This document shows positions 26,126 to 39,500 of a stretch of 64,000 bases of DNA, in pieces. The DNA is from Agelaius tricolor (lineage: Eukaryota > Chordata > Aves > Passeriformes > Icteridae). Within the stretch, counting starts at the first letter, position 1; every line of letters begins with the position of its first letter. Location: positions 23,513,001 through 23,577,000 of the forward strand of contig JALJCS010000010.1 in the NCBI GenBank assembly GCA_023055355.1. Reading direction: 5' to 3'. Below the pieces are notes generated by a model. That model was not told where the DNA came from. It saw only the letters and a list, made by a program, of their open reading frames with translations, and made no database searches. Position numbers and translations under genes: made by a program.

Positions 26126-28860
26126 AAGACCAGTCTGTGCTCACTTACTCCATGGGAAGGAGTCTGGGGGTGGAAGGAGTAGTTTCTGAAAAGTTTGTGC
26201 ACTTTCTTGCAACTGCTTTCTTGTGCTGATAGACTAAAATACCAGGGAGACAGAAATTCCCCTCAAATATTTTCTTCTAAAGAACTGTTAGGTTATAAGG
26301 CATTCCCAGGGAGGTGGAGTAATCCATGGATATGTCATTGCTGTGAAGGCTTCAGGTGTGCTTGGGGCCAGCACAGAGGATGGTTGTTGAACAGGACGCT
26401 GCAGGAGCCCTGGGCACTCCCAGTGCTTTTCATCCCAGCCTAGCTCCATGTAGGGGTCCATCCTAGCACAACCCTGTCCTAACCTGTGATGTAATCAGCA
26501 CAGCTCTGGCAGCATCACCAGGGAACAGCTTTGTGGAAGGAGAGATTCCCCCTCAGTGGCTTTGCAGCATGAATGGTTCTGTCAGCTCAGCCAGACGTCT
26601 CAATGAGACACCCCAATGAGGAGACTGTGCATTTGACTCCAGAGTTCCCCACCCCCAAAAGAGGAAACTTTGCCATTATAAACTATTTTCATGTCTTTCT
26701 GTACCCAAATAGCATGCAAGTGTCCTGAGTTGTTCAGCATTGCAGTAACAAAGAGGGAGAAATGCTCAGAGCAACACGTTAGCTTTTACTGTAAACTGGG
26801 CAGGAAGATCAGTGCCCCTGTCATGTGGTGATCACACACAAACCTGCACACCACAGGAGGCAGGGATGGAGGTATGGCCAGAGAATTCAGGGAAAACTTT
26901 TTCTTTCATTGAGGTCAACAAATGTTTCTTACATGCAGTGGAAATCAACTTGCAAAGAAACAAGTCCCTTGAAACAAAATTTCCCCTTCGGCAACTACAG
27001 CCTAGCACACAGTGCCTTTTGCATAGATGGGCTTAGAGAAATAAGCAGAGGGAAGGGAGATGGGAGATCCTGAAAAAAGCACTGGTGGCCAAAACACAGT
27101 CTTCCCCATCTGTTGTCCCATCAGTGAATTGAAGGCCACACATGTCTCAGAAGGGTGCTGTACTGTTTGATTAGGTAATGTCAGGACAGCACTTTGATCA
27201 TATAAACACCATGTAAATGCTAAGTACTTCATTCCTCACATCCTGAGTTGCAATAGGAAGCAAAAGGCTATTTCTTTGATCTCCTGTGCAGGCATCCAGA
27301 CCAAACTGCTGTTCTGACATCCTTGGATGAATATTTGGGCCTAGTTACTCAACTCTTGAAACACATCCCATTTCTCTGGCATGTCACTCCCCCCGCCCAT
27401 CTGTCTGCATGGCCCCATGCCCTCCTGAAAGCATCCTGTGTTCATGCTAGGAACTCACAAGTGCCAAGAGAGAGGGAGGTGAGTCTGCACAGCCAGCAAT
27501 GCTTTTCCTTTGAGGAGATCACTTTGTCTGGTGACACAACACATCCACAATGTGTTGGCTGTGGTGGGCAGCCTTTCTGTAACACCTGACTGGCAGTTTC
27601 CAGCAGAAATAGTAATGGTCATGTCTTCTCCCAGAATTAGGAGCAGTAATGACTAACAGGCAAAGCCTCATTTGTATTAGTCACAAGTTCTGCACCATTA
27701 GGGCCCAGTTTGCAATTCAGCTGGTCTCATTTCTATTTCAGCAAAGAGCCAGGACAGCCTTTTTAACTGTGTTACTGTGATACTGCTGCCTAAGTAGGAG
27801 ATTCAGATATCACCTGAACCATCTAAGGGTTGTTTTGACTGGATGGACTTCAAGAATTGTCAGACAAAATTAAATACACCATGTTTCAGATTTATTGTGT
27901 AAAGATGTTTCAGCACAGGAAGATAATCCACACAGCCACAGCATGGATTTCCATCTGCCTCCATAGGTCAGATGACATTGTGATCTTGAGGCTACTCCTG
28001 CCCTTGAGGATTGCAGGCAATCTGTGCCCCAAGCAGCAAATCCAGTCCCTGGATCAGTGCCCAGAGATGAGGTAGCCAGGGGCCCTCTTCATGGTAATAG
28101 TGGAGTTGAAGAAAACTGTAGATTAAATAAACCCAGACATGGAACCAAACAGTTTCTTTCTCTGCAGTCCTTAATCCAGGGCTGACTCCAGCCAGCAGAG
28201 GTGGCAATGTGCACCAGTGGGATGTTTCTGGCCTGGCTGTTGTATGTTTTCACATTCCTTCTTCCTCTGGCTCCAGGAAGAAACCCAGAAGCTGGGAAGG
28301 GAGATGGCTAGTCAGGTGTGGTCCAAGTTGGATGAAGGAAGCACTGGGGATCAGCAAAAATCAATGCAGATGATTTGCAGGATTTATTTCCCTGATCAAA
28401 ATACTGGAGTCTTCAAACTGGGAAGATATTCATAGTTCAACTATTGCTAACAAGAATAACCAGCACTGGAAAACATGGCCATCAGCAACCAGCCGCTGCC
28501 AGCTCAGATAATTCCCCTCATGCCACCTGTGATCTTCAGCAACTGTTTTGTGAGTGGAGAACAGGGGATGGCATGACTCATGCAAGTATAATATTTTTTT
28601 TCAGTCTAGTATTTTTGCCAAGAAAAGCTGGACAGTTTGAAGCAAAATATTTTAACAAGTAGTAGGAAACAAGCGAGACAACTGTGATTTTAGGAACAGC
28701 TTCCAGCCATCCAAGAGCTCTGTGTGGCTCCCACAGCCAGTGACCTGGGCCCCACCAGCTGCGTCAATGCAGAAAGGGATCTCCACCAAGATCCCAAGCA
28801 CTGTCGAGTCCTGGTGGACTTGGCTCTGTTTTCCTGCAACTGGGCCTAAACAAGAGTGAA
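26126..28860. other. Noncoding sequence, no gene recognised
   Basis: Composition is mixed, with several open frames of 70-90 codons in different frames and none with a recognisable domain or repeated splice context. Nothing specific was identified. Confidence 0.6.
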
Positions 28861-29560
28861 ATGAGGACTAATAATCTTTCTAGAGCCATAAATCTGTTCT
28901 ATTCTAATTTTCTATTGAGAATAGCCATAAAGCAATAAAATGTAGCCCACTGGTTTAAAATAGATAAACCACATCTCACTGGTGCAAAATCATTAGAGTG
29001 CCTGTCCATAAATTTTTGCACCAGTCTAAGCTATTTAATGAACTTGAGTACTTAAATTTAATATTGGCTCAGCTTAATCTCAGGTGATATTAATCACTAA
29101 TTAATACTTTTTTGGGGGGTTGTTCATGCAGAAAGTATAACAGCTCTAATTACCACTTGTTTGATAATGTGCCTTTATCTCTATTTTAATGGGGCTACCC
29201 AGTTTATTTAGATGCAAACATCTAAGGATTTTTACATCCCCAAGAGCAATTGCTCTCTTAAATACTTTCAGTGATACAGTTACTTTAAAGCAATAAGTAG
29301 TGCAAGAGAAGCTAGCATGAAATTACATTATATCTCCAGAGCTTTGTAGTTATATAAGAACACTTGGCTTATTCTGTTAATTAGGGGAATATGTTTACTG
29401 CAGGTTTTTGAAGTTATTAATTATTTTCATTAGTTTAAAATTCTTTAACTGTCACCTCTGCATACTATTTTTATTAGGAATTCAATCCAGGTGTGTATGG
29501 TATTTTGTGCATTCCTGTTTTAACCAACGGATAAACAAAATATAAAAGGAAGGGGATTCA
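28860..29560. promoter_or_regulatory. Candidate conserved noncoding block with inverted repeats
   Basis: This AT-rich, low-repeat block is rich in TAATTA/ATTAAT-type homeodomain sites. It holds three inverted repeats: 12-bp arms ACTGGTGCAAAA/TTTTGCACCAGT at 28978-28989 and 29014-29025; TTAGATG/CATCTAA around CAAA at 29208-29225; and the palindrome AGAGCAATTGCTCT at 29243-29256. No open frame crosses it. A regulatory role is an inference from composition. Confidence 0.28.
28978..29025. repeat. Inverted repeat, 12-bp perfect arms
   Basis: The arms at 28978-28989 and 29014-29025 are perfect reverse complements (ACTGGTGCAAAA / TTTTGCACCAGT), separated by 24 nt. The flanking bases do not extend the stem. 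It could form a hairpin in RNA or single-stranded DNA, or be a pair of opposed protein sites. Confidence 0.9.
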
Positions 29561-29593
29561 GTTGGTCAGATGTCATCCCAAGTTCCAACACTG

Positions 29594-29637
29594 TAAGTAT
29601 ATATACAGTTATATATGTATGTATGTATGTATATACT
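29594..29637. repeat. (GTAT)n / AT-rich microsatellite
   Basis: TATATATA patches lead into about five GTAT units. Confidence 0.85.
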
Positions 29638-31936
29638 AGCTGCTTCCAAGAAGCATGGGAACAAATTAAGACTTTATGCCAGTTTTCCCACACAGTTTTC
29701 CCACATTAAATCTAGCAATTTTCCAGTAGGCTTATTTTTAAAAACTAATATTTCTAGGCCACATTAATTTATAAGTGTCCCTTTAATGTACAGCATAGCA
29801 CTAATTAGAAATTTCCAAATATCATAGAGGGGAAACACCCTCTACTTATACTTTCTGAAACTGGATGCAGGACAGTATAATGCACAGCTAGGTAAAGTTT
29901 ATTCTTGCATTTTAAGGACTAGGAAACAGATTTCTTTCCATTATCTCAATTTCCATGATTTCTGACAAAAGCTTAACTGTTGAATCTTTTAGTCTGCCTG
30001 TAAAATCAATTTTATATATATATATATGATTACTGTGCAAGACCGTCAGTATTTAGTTGTTTACTACTCCTTTTCTCAGTGTAAGCAGTCAGATGCAAAA
30101 ATACTTTGCTTCAGAAAAGGTGTCTGAAAATTAATTTATTAACATTCATTAGGCACTTGTAATGAAATGTAGGAGTGGAGTACAAAGAATTGCTATTTTC
30201 CTTCTTTACATTCATCACACTAAATGGGATTAATCAGATTGCAAAGGGTAATAAAATATTAGAGCTTGTTCTTATCTCTCTGCTTCCTCCCATTGGTTAT
30301 AAATGAGTAAAATGGATGCTCCCTGCTGCTGTGATGCAACATTTGAAGCACACTGAGACCCCTTCTCATTTTGAGGCAGAAAATGGTAACAGAAAGACCT
30401 TATTTTCTCACTGAGCTCCACTGCTGGCCAGCAAAAGAGAGGGAACAACTATAAACTAAAGGCATTTCCATTTTTATTCATTCTTTTTTTTTTTTCCCTG
30501 TGAAATCAATGGCTGTGGAATTTTGAAATTCCTTCATTACTTTTTTTCCCCTCTGCCACACATCTAACAAGTGAAACCTCCATCCCCACTAGCCTTTGCC
30601 CTTTGCAGAAGGGTAGGCAGCACCATTTCCCCTGCTGGCTGATGGCTGACACTGCTGTGACCTGCAGAGTTCCTCTCTCCTCTTGAGGGGTGGCATCACC
30701 TTGACTAACGTGCCGTGAAACTGTGCTTGGGTCCTGCTGCTCACCTCTGCCTTCAGGTGCAGGGTAGGATGACACTGCCCCCAGAAATGAGCTTTATTGT
30801 TCAGGATACTGGGAGGGAGCTTGGTGTCACATGAGACCTGAATTAGATTTTTTTATTTGACCTGTCTCTGCTCAAAGGAGCCCACTGGCAGCAGCAAGAG
30901 CTTTCTCTCTATGTTGACATTTGTTCCTGTATGGCTGTCTTTCTACAAACCCTCTTTTTATCACCTGTCTAAAGTGATGTCCAATTAGCTTTTGTAAAGA
31001 GGATTTCCCATAGATCTTTTGTCATTCACATGTGGTGAAACACTTTAGATGGGGTTAAACCATCGTTTTCTTCATCTCTGTTGAAGATGAGTACAGAAGG
31101 GCAGCATACTTTTCCAGCTGTTTTCAGCAAGGCCTTTCTTTAACTGATGAGAGGATACAGACATGTGAAGGCACACAGAGCTCACTCAAAGAGTTAAATG
31201 TACCTCCAGGATCCCAAAAGCTCAACAGAGACACACAGCTGTCTTGCAGGTGGACCCACAGCCTATGTGGTACCAGAGGCAACCACAGGCTGCATTCATC
31301 CAGAGAACAAAAAAGAGCTGCACAGCCAACTATAGCTTAGATCATGACATATTTAGAATTAGTATTTTTTCCTTCAAGTGCCATATAAAAAAAATTTAAT
31401 TTTAGTTTTTCCTCAAGGCTTACAGCTTCTACTTCTTTAACTGCTTTCTCTCTCCATTTTATATACATTGAAAGGAAAATAATCTAAAACACTCATTCTT
31501 GCATTTTCCCTCTATGAATATTTCCTTGAGGTAGTTTTTAATGTTGGTGCTCCTATCTCAAGTCAAATAACCCAGGAGACAATTGGCCATAGTTTAGGGC
31601 TTTCCAGATCTGTGCTACTGTCTCAATTTCTGCATCTCATGTTCTTTGTCTTTCCATCACATTCCCCTCATAAAACAGAAACTCTGTCAATCACAGGCCT
31701 ACACAGGGAGCTGACTGGTTCCTTCCTGAGTCCCACTGACTTTCAATGAACCCATGGCTCTTGCACTCTGAGCAGTCATAACTTTTGTATTTTTGAAATG
31801 ATTGGTCCTCCCCTTCCCTTTTTTCTTAACGTCTTACAGCAGACATGAAAGTCTCTGAGATGGTCAGCAGGAGTACTGAGCTCATGTAAGTAAAAAGAAA
31901 GGAGTAACTTCTCAAGTGTTTCTCTATCTGGAACTG

Positions 31937-31976
31937 AATCCCTTGAAGATGCACGAAATCCCTTGAAGATGCACGA
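31937..31976. repeat. Perfect 20-bp tandem duplication
   Basis: AATCCCTTGAAGATGCACGA occurs twice head to tail with no mismatch. The perfect identity suggests a recent slippage event. Confidence 0.95.
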
Positions 31977-34900
31977 AAGCAATATTCACTTTTAGTGTAG
32001 AAGGTTTTTTCATCTTCACACACTTTTCATGCTTCCCAGGGCCCTGTTTTGTTCTAAGAATCATTGAAGTCAGGTCTTTTTTTTGGTCTGTGCCTAAATT
32101 GAGATCCAAAAGTCTTGAAGTAATTGTTCTGAGGAAGAGCTATAACTTCAGTCAGCCAGGTTAAAGTGAAATGGACTGAGCAGATCTTGGTTTTGGAATA
32201 GGTAAATATATTTCCTAACCACAATAAGCCATGACTTTCCTTCATCTCCCACCTCTGGAGCCTGTTGCAACCAGAGCTCAAAATGTCATCTTTCACACCC
32301 CTTGAGCAAATAATTGTAATGTGACAGTCTCACATGTTTTGAAACACCATCTACTCTTCTTGATGATATAAAAAGATTCTGCTACCAAGTTCTAGGCAGC
32401 CTTCCTTCAGGGACTGAGGTCTTTAGGAAAAAATGTTAGCATGAATGTAAAACTAGAACAAAATTAATATTAATCCTTCCCAGTCTCCTATGTTTTCATG
32501 TTTTCATCTCCTCATTTCCGCGTGTGGGCTCTTCTGTACTGTTTTTTGAAACAGCATTTTCTAATTGTAAAGAAAACAGACTTGGGGCTAAGTGTTGGAT
32601 CATTGTCTCCCATGAACTTTTTCATTTGTACCTTGTGCCCTCTAGAAATTGAGTCTTGAAAGTCTCAGACATTGATCTTTTTTTCTTTTTTCTTGTCTGT
32701 GTAATGCATGTTGCATCCTATTATAGAAACAAAGGACACACATTTGCTTTTATCTGCATTTTAGAGTCAAAACACCGCTGCTCATTGTCAGGAGTGTCGT
32801 CAGCAGTGGTCTCCAGCCAATTCTCCTCCTCCAGATTCATATTCATTTGTTAGGTCTAATTAAAGACCCGTAGTACAAAGAAGCTTAGGACTGCTTTGCA
32901 TTCAAGCTTCTCTGCTTTTGACTGATAGTACACCTTTTGTGTGCAACATTTTAGGTTTGTGCAGAAATATCTTACAGTGACAGATTGCTTTTGTGCTTGC
33001 TGGCTACTGTCCATTTAATTTTCATTATATGTTTCATTGTACACTTCAGAGAGAGTTTGCTAAAGGTATGCAACTTACTGAATTTACAGTGGGATTTGGA
33101 TGCTCTGGGAATGGTTGGGAATAGCCTGGTATCTTCCATCAAATTATCCTACAGTAGCTTTAAAGAAACTGTGGAGCCTGAGCAGATAAAACTAATATAC
33201 AACATATGCAATTCTTTCCTTCTTCGTAGTTCTCTTCTTCTTTTCCTCTCTACTATTGCACAAGAGTATTTCAAAGAATATACTTTGGTAACCTGGGTTC
33301 TTTCCAGGCCAAAAATGTTCTGCAAATTCAGTTAAAAGCCTTTCTGGGACACTTCTGTCTCGGTCACCTTGAAAACCTGATCATGGTCAAGGCAGCCTAG
33401 AAATTGGCTGTCATCTTTCAGTTTTGCACTGCCTGCAAAACTGAAGTAGCCCTGACCATAGTGCTGGAGTGTTACAGGTTCAACTCCTCTTCCACAAAAA
33501 GGTTTATTTCTCTTGGAAGTACATCTTTTAAAAATCAGTGCACTGAGAAAGGGAATCCAAATCTATTGCTTAAGATTTTCTTTTTTTGTTTAATCACTTA
33601 CTAGGTGAGCCCCCCCCACACACCCCCCAATGACCAGGTAGAATCTGAGAAAATGACCAAGTAGCTCTGAGAAAAGGGAGATTGTTTTAAGTCTTTCACA
33701 GAAAAGTAATGTCTCTTAGCAAAATTAGGGTGTAGTTTTCAAGCACTGCATTCAACTCCATTTCCCCAGTACCAGGAAACCAGTAGGAAAATGTGGGAAT
33801 TGGAAAGGACTGATGAAATGCTTTGGCAGGGCTGAGAGCAGGAAGAAACTGTGTTTTCAGGAAGAGAGCATGTGTTTGCATTTCAGCTGCTCCAGTTTTC
33901 ATACTGGCATCTCAGTTTAACCTGCTGATGAATGTGTGAGTTTGTGTTAAGACAGTAGACTGCAAACTGAACAGCTGAAGCACAGGTGTAAATTCCCTTC
34001 TGCTGCATCTGTCACAAGAGTAGCAAACTCCAACATGGGCTAGGGCAATAAATTCTTACACCCTGATTCCAAGAGTCTAAAGAATATTTGTTTCATGTTA
34101 AACCTCTTGCAGAAAGAATATTCACAAAGCTGCAGAGTAGGTCCATAGGCTTTCTTCTGAATGTGTTTGCAGACCTGAAGAAAATGAAGACAAAAACCAT
34201 TATTTTTTACTGCTTTGCACTATTGTGGTAATTGTATCAATAAGGAGAGAACTTTGCCTATAAGGCAAATCAGAGATGAGGTCTGATCACACAGCCACTG
34301 CCATTACCCCCTTTCTAGGAATAATCATTTACCATAGCTGGGAGTAACAGGGTCCCATCTTCCCACTAAAACACTGATGCAGGGGTGCCACCAGTATTTG
34401 TTCATGTGTTGTATCAAGAGTGCACCACACTCTATCTGTGTACCCTGTGTACTTCTCTGGAACTTTGTGCTGGCTGCCTAAATAAAGAGCATTATCCTGG
34501 CACTGGAAAGCAGAGCAGACACGTGCACTGCCAGGAAATACTTTTTGCCACTGCTTACTAAACCACATGAGTGTAGTTACTTCACATCATACCTGGGGAA
34601 CACACTAATACTTCATCTTTTTTTCCCAACTGATTAAAGAGTTAAAAGGAAATGCATCAGTTTAGAAAAAGATAGATTTATTCCCACAGGAGGTTTTGCA
34701 CCAGACAAAGCCCAGTTTGGACTGTTCACTTTGGATCAACCCTGAAATGTCTGATTCTGAGAAGTGTGTTTCACTCAGGCCGTCTTGTCTGTATGGGCCC
34801 AGACATAAACATGAAGGATTTTAATGTTTTAAACCTTAAATATTAAACTATTTTCATTTTAAAGGTTTCAGATTCTCCTCTTCTTTCAACTAGGAAGACA

Positions 34901-36260
34901 TTAGGTATTATTATATGGGGACTTTCCTCTGAAAAAACTGCCACCAGTGCCACTTGGTCCCTCAGAGGCAACCAGTGTCTGGTCATTAATTTTGTTGATA
35001 AGTGTTAAATACATTGTTGACTTTGAAGCAAGAATCTTAAACTAACTGAGACAATCCATTCTTGCTCATGATAATGTCAACTTGAATATAAAACCACTTG
35101 ATTTATAAAGATTTCTGTTGTGTAGCTGAATTTAAAAAATAGCTCACTCAATGCTTGCTGTCCATACTGTAAATAAAGCAAAGTATAATCACTCTGATAA
35201 GAAAGCACTTTTCCTGCCCAAATGCCATATTTTTAACTAATTTATTTTTTGATACCTCTGGTGACTTATCTCACCAATAACAAGTTAAAAGCCAGACAAG
35301 ATACTCCAGAAGACTTAGAAAATTTTCATTAAGTGTTTTTAGAGAAATAAATGTCTTCACAGCAACTCTGAATTTTTGGCAGGGACCCACAGTTATGAGC
35401 CTGTTTCCAAGCTGACTGTAAAATAATTGCACTGAACTCTGTTGAGGCTACTAGTTTGTCCCCTCAGAAATCCAGATTCAGCTCCTGATTCTGCCATAGG
35501 CTTCCCACTAGAGCCAGATTTGAAAATAAACTCGCTGCTTTCCAGAAGAGTGTTCAGCATTGGAATATTGATTCTTTTTCTCTGCTTTTTTGAGCTAAGA
35601 GTTATTTAAGTATTTCATATCAAGTGGAACTATTTCTAATGATTTAATATTCACTAAGGGAACAAGATACTATAGTCTAATAGCCACCTTGCTCTGCTGG
35701 GACGATGGAAGATTTCAGCACAAAATCTCTACTATATAAACCTTTAATTATTTTAGATAAAGTGGAAGAACTTTTGACTACATGAGACTAGGCACATATC
35801 CAAGATAATTCTCTCACCTAACTATTATGCCTGGAAGTGCATGTCTTGCTCCCTCAGCACTGGGAATTGGAAAAGATAACTTGTTGCCAGCTCATAAATG
35901 CAGTATTTGCCCAGAAGAAATTTTTTCAGTCAAGAATAGCAAAAGTGTTGTTATGGCTGGATCCAAAGTCTTGTTCTTATCTATTTTGCAAATCCCTATG
36001 TCTAAACATGGTAAATGGATATATGAAGATAAAGAAGAGAGATGGCATATGGAACCATAGCCTTTTATCTTGCTGTGTGGGAAGTCAGCTTTGGAAAATT
36101 TAAGGCAGTGGCAGAAATGTCCAGAATGCACCCCACCCCTTCAGCAGGCCAGTGTTCTTCTTGAAGGTTTCCAGTGTTCTATAATCAAACTAAATATATT
36201 CCCAGCCTTGTTTAATATTAAATAAGGACTAGTTACAAAAGCAGAGACTGCTGTTGGAAG

Positions 36261-36316
36261 TAAGAAAAGAAATTCAAATTAAGAAAAGAAATTCATATTC
36301 AACCAAAGAAATTCAA
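36261..36316. repeat. 19-bp short tandem repeat
   Basis: Two 19-bp copies (TAAGAAAAGAAATTCAAAT and the same with CATAT at the end) abut at 36261-36279 and 36280-36298. A degenerate third copy follows (CAACCAAAGAAATTCAATG). Confidence 0.85.
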
Positions 36317-36547
36317 TGTAGTTCAAGGCTGCTTTTGCCAATGATGTGGCAAAATCCCCTGGACTATTTTAGCTCATCATGACGCTGAAAGCAGCATCTC
36401 CTCTACAGCAGTGGAGACATATGGGTGTAAAATGCTGTTGGAGAGGAGAATCAGTCCCTAAAATTATGCATAGGAGGTGGATATAAAAAAGTATGAGAAG
36501 AAGAACCCTACAAATAAAAGTTGTCTATCCTCAAAAGACACATTTCC

Positions 36548-36569
36548 AAAGCAATTGGCCAATTGCTTT
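36548..36569. repeat. Perfect 22-bp palindrome
   Basis: The half-site AAAGCAATTGG is followed directly by its exact reverse complement, with no spacer. The centre GGCC is flanked by CCAAT in both orientations. It lies in unique noncoding sequence. Confidence 0.95.
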
Positions 36570-39500
36570 AAGTCCCCTTGAGAACAAATGAATTTTGTCT
36601 GCTCAGATTTCAGGAAATAAATACAATACAAACCATATTTACTTTGACAAGTTCAAAATTACAGGCATCAAGGGTCCTGCCTCTGAGCTGTGCTTTTGCA
36701 AAACCTGACATTTTTTAACTTTCAAGGAAGCATTGATGGAGAACTAGAGTGGAAGCCATGAAATCTCAGGTGAATGTGAATGGAAAACTAGCTGGATTTC
36801 AATCTGCTCTATCAACCATCTCTTCAGTTCCTGGCAAACAAGGAGTCTGAGACAATAAGCATTACACTAGCAGCATTTTTATTTTCATCGTGATAACTCT
36901 CAGCATCCTCAGTCTCATCAGTGGTAAGAAAGTCTTAGGAATGTAAGGCTGTCCACAAATTGATATTTTCCTGTCATTTCACTTTCATCAAAATGAAAAC
37001 AAGGCATTGTTTGGAGCTTGAAATATGTACACTTAAAGTAAAAGAATTTCACTTAGAAATGTCATGTTGATATATTGTAGCGTGAAGCTTTTTGTTGTCT
37101 CTGAAGTCCCTTTCCATACTGCATGATGCCTGAGTTGTTTCAATAGTGCATCAATTTTGAGAAAAATAAATACCAATGGAAAGGAGATTTTTCAACATAA
37201 TAATCTTCCTGAGATGCTGTAACTTAAAACATTAGAAAAAAGAATCAAATCACAAAATATTTTCTACAGGAAATTCTAGATCTCTGTGTCTGTGATCCTA
37301 GAAGACAAAATTCAGAATTCATACTCTTGTTTAGCTTTATCAACAAGATTTTGCATCTTCTTCCAAGAATTTGAAATTAAATCCTTTCTATTCATTTTGG
37401 TAAAAAATTTCTTTTCTACGGTATTCCTTCTGCCTCAGCACCTAATAAAAACTTTGCAATATTTTTTCCATGTGGAACAAAAGTAGCATTTACCCAGGAA
37501 AAGTCTCGGATAACTGTACCTATGTGATTATGTTCCTTGCAGTTTGACAATGCAAATCTGTAAGTGCACTGAATGACACATAAATAGTGTTACCCAGCCT
37601 GGACTGGATCCTGTCTTCACAAAGTTATCAGAAAAGATCAGCATAAAAACTTTGTTGCCTGTTTTCCTTCAGCTTTCCCTTTACTGCAGCACAGAGTAAT
37701 TTACAATCCACAATTTACAATTCACAATATGAAAAGTTACGTCAAAGGGATTAGGAATCTAAATAATTTTCTCAACCTGCTTTTCAACATCAGCCTGTAT
37801 GACCTTCAATTTTTGGCATGTGCTTGCTCCCCTTCTTGTCCTGTGATTTCAGCTGGTAGCAGAGAACAGTGTGAAGAGTTTTCCCCTTCTTCCTCCTGCC
37901 TAATCACTTGCTTTCTGTAAGTGGGAAGGGAAAATAGTCATGTGTGCTGCTTTCTAAAGTCAGGCTTTCTGCATAAACCATGTGAGAGCAGAAAGCCCAA
38001 GGGCAGAGCCCACCTCATTCTTACAGTTTAGCTGCTTTTGCATTCCTTGGGTGATTCTTGTTTCCATGAATCATTCACCCTTTCCTTAGAGTAGAAGAGA
38101 GGAGTCTAAAGAAGGAAAGGGAAAGGTTATTTTAATCTGCTAGCAGTAAAACCCCTTCAGTCAAGTTAATTATAACAGTTGCACCAACCTGTGGAGCAAG
38201 TCAAACAAACATGAAAGAGAGGAACATGCAGCCGAGATAAAACAGAAACCAGAAGATGCACTCGTCTTCAGTTTGCCACTCATGTGCTTTGATTTGCCAT
38301 TCTTCTCAGACATTTTCAGTTTTCAGGCAGGCTGTGCTCACACATTCTGACAGCCCTGCCAGTTCTACCAACTCAGTGATGTCTGTTTGAAACTTTGGAC
38401 ACCAAGGTAAGCAGACCTGAGCGCCTACAGCTTCTCTAAAATAATATCCAGAGTTTTTAGCTGAAACTGTGTAACACATATGCACATGCAATAGTGTTTA
38501 TTTATTAATGTAGCCCATACACATGAACATGTATGCATGCACATGTGTTCACACACACAAATATGTATCTTTAATTTCCTCAAAGAAAATGAATCTACAA
38601 ATGCAAGGACGGTCCTTGCCCAGAGTACAGAGGAAAAAATACAGTTTATTGTGGGGAGGAAAAAAAGTATTCTCATGACATTAAATAGGAAATTCAGTCA
38701 TTTGAATTTAAGAGTTTGTACCATCTGCTATTTTCAAAACCCAAAATGTACCAGAACAAACCAAAGTCTTGTTACTTGTGTGACAGTAGTGCCAACTACA
38801 CAAAATAGACATTTATATCTCAGTAGCTACCTTGATGTCACAGTTCAGACAACAGCCCAACTGGTACATTTCCATGTACTAAATCAAAGAAATCCTGCAG
38901 GTATGTAAGAAAAGCATAATTTTTATATCAATTAGCTAAAATGACTTTCTCAGCACTAAAGCTTTCAACAGTGAAACTGTCACCAGAAAAATGCCAAGCC
39001 TCAGACACGGCTGGTGAAAGTAAGCACAGGTACTGCCCTTTCTTCTGGTGTGTTACCATAGCTGCATAAAAAATTCTGGTGCAATGGCTCAGGGCTGTTG
39101 TCTTAGATTCTACATATTACACCTGTTTCTTTACTGTTGAGAACATTTTAAGTCCCTAAATTATGAGTTCTCCTGCCTCCATAACACCAGAGCGACACCA
39201 TAGTGAATCATGTCCCATATGGGAACAAACCCCACCTTGCCATCACACATACATTAAAGCCCAGGGTGAGAAAGAATGACAGTGATGGCAGAAGCATCCA
39301 GGGAGGTACAAAGCAGAGGGACTGGACACCCACAACATGATCCAGCTTCAGAGGGCTGTCTGACAGCTTTATCTGTCCACAAAGTAGGTGACAGTTTCTT
39401 AAACAAGCATGCTAGGTTAGCTGGGCAGTCAAGGAAAACTTAGTCAGCATAATTAATGGAATTTAGGGTTCATTTATCCATAGACAGTCCACCTACTCCG

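Larger units (their letters stand above)
29640..36540. other. Noncoding AT-rich sequence, no gene recognised
   Basis: The first part (29.66-30.3 kb) is AT-rich and continues the texture of the preceding block, with a (TA)n run at 30012-30027 and a T13 run at 30484-30496. A C-rich simple patch lies at 33610-33628. Open frames reach at most 116 codons (32985-33335, plus; hydrophobic leader but no family). A short tandem duplication at 31937-31976 is listed separately. Confidence 0.6.

Noticed and set aside
32985..33335. 116-codon frame with hydrophobic N-terminus resembling a membrane protein
   Set aside because: Hydrophobicity is expected from T-rich sequence; no family resemblance and no support on either side.
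33476..33495. GGTTCAACTCC, resembling a tRNA B-box
   Set aside because: No A-box at the right distance and no acceptor-stem pairing around it.
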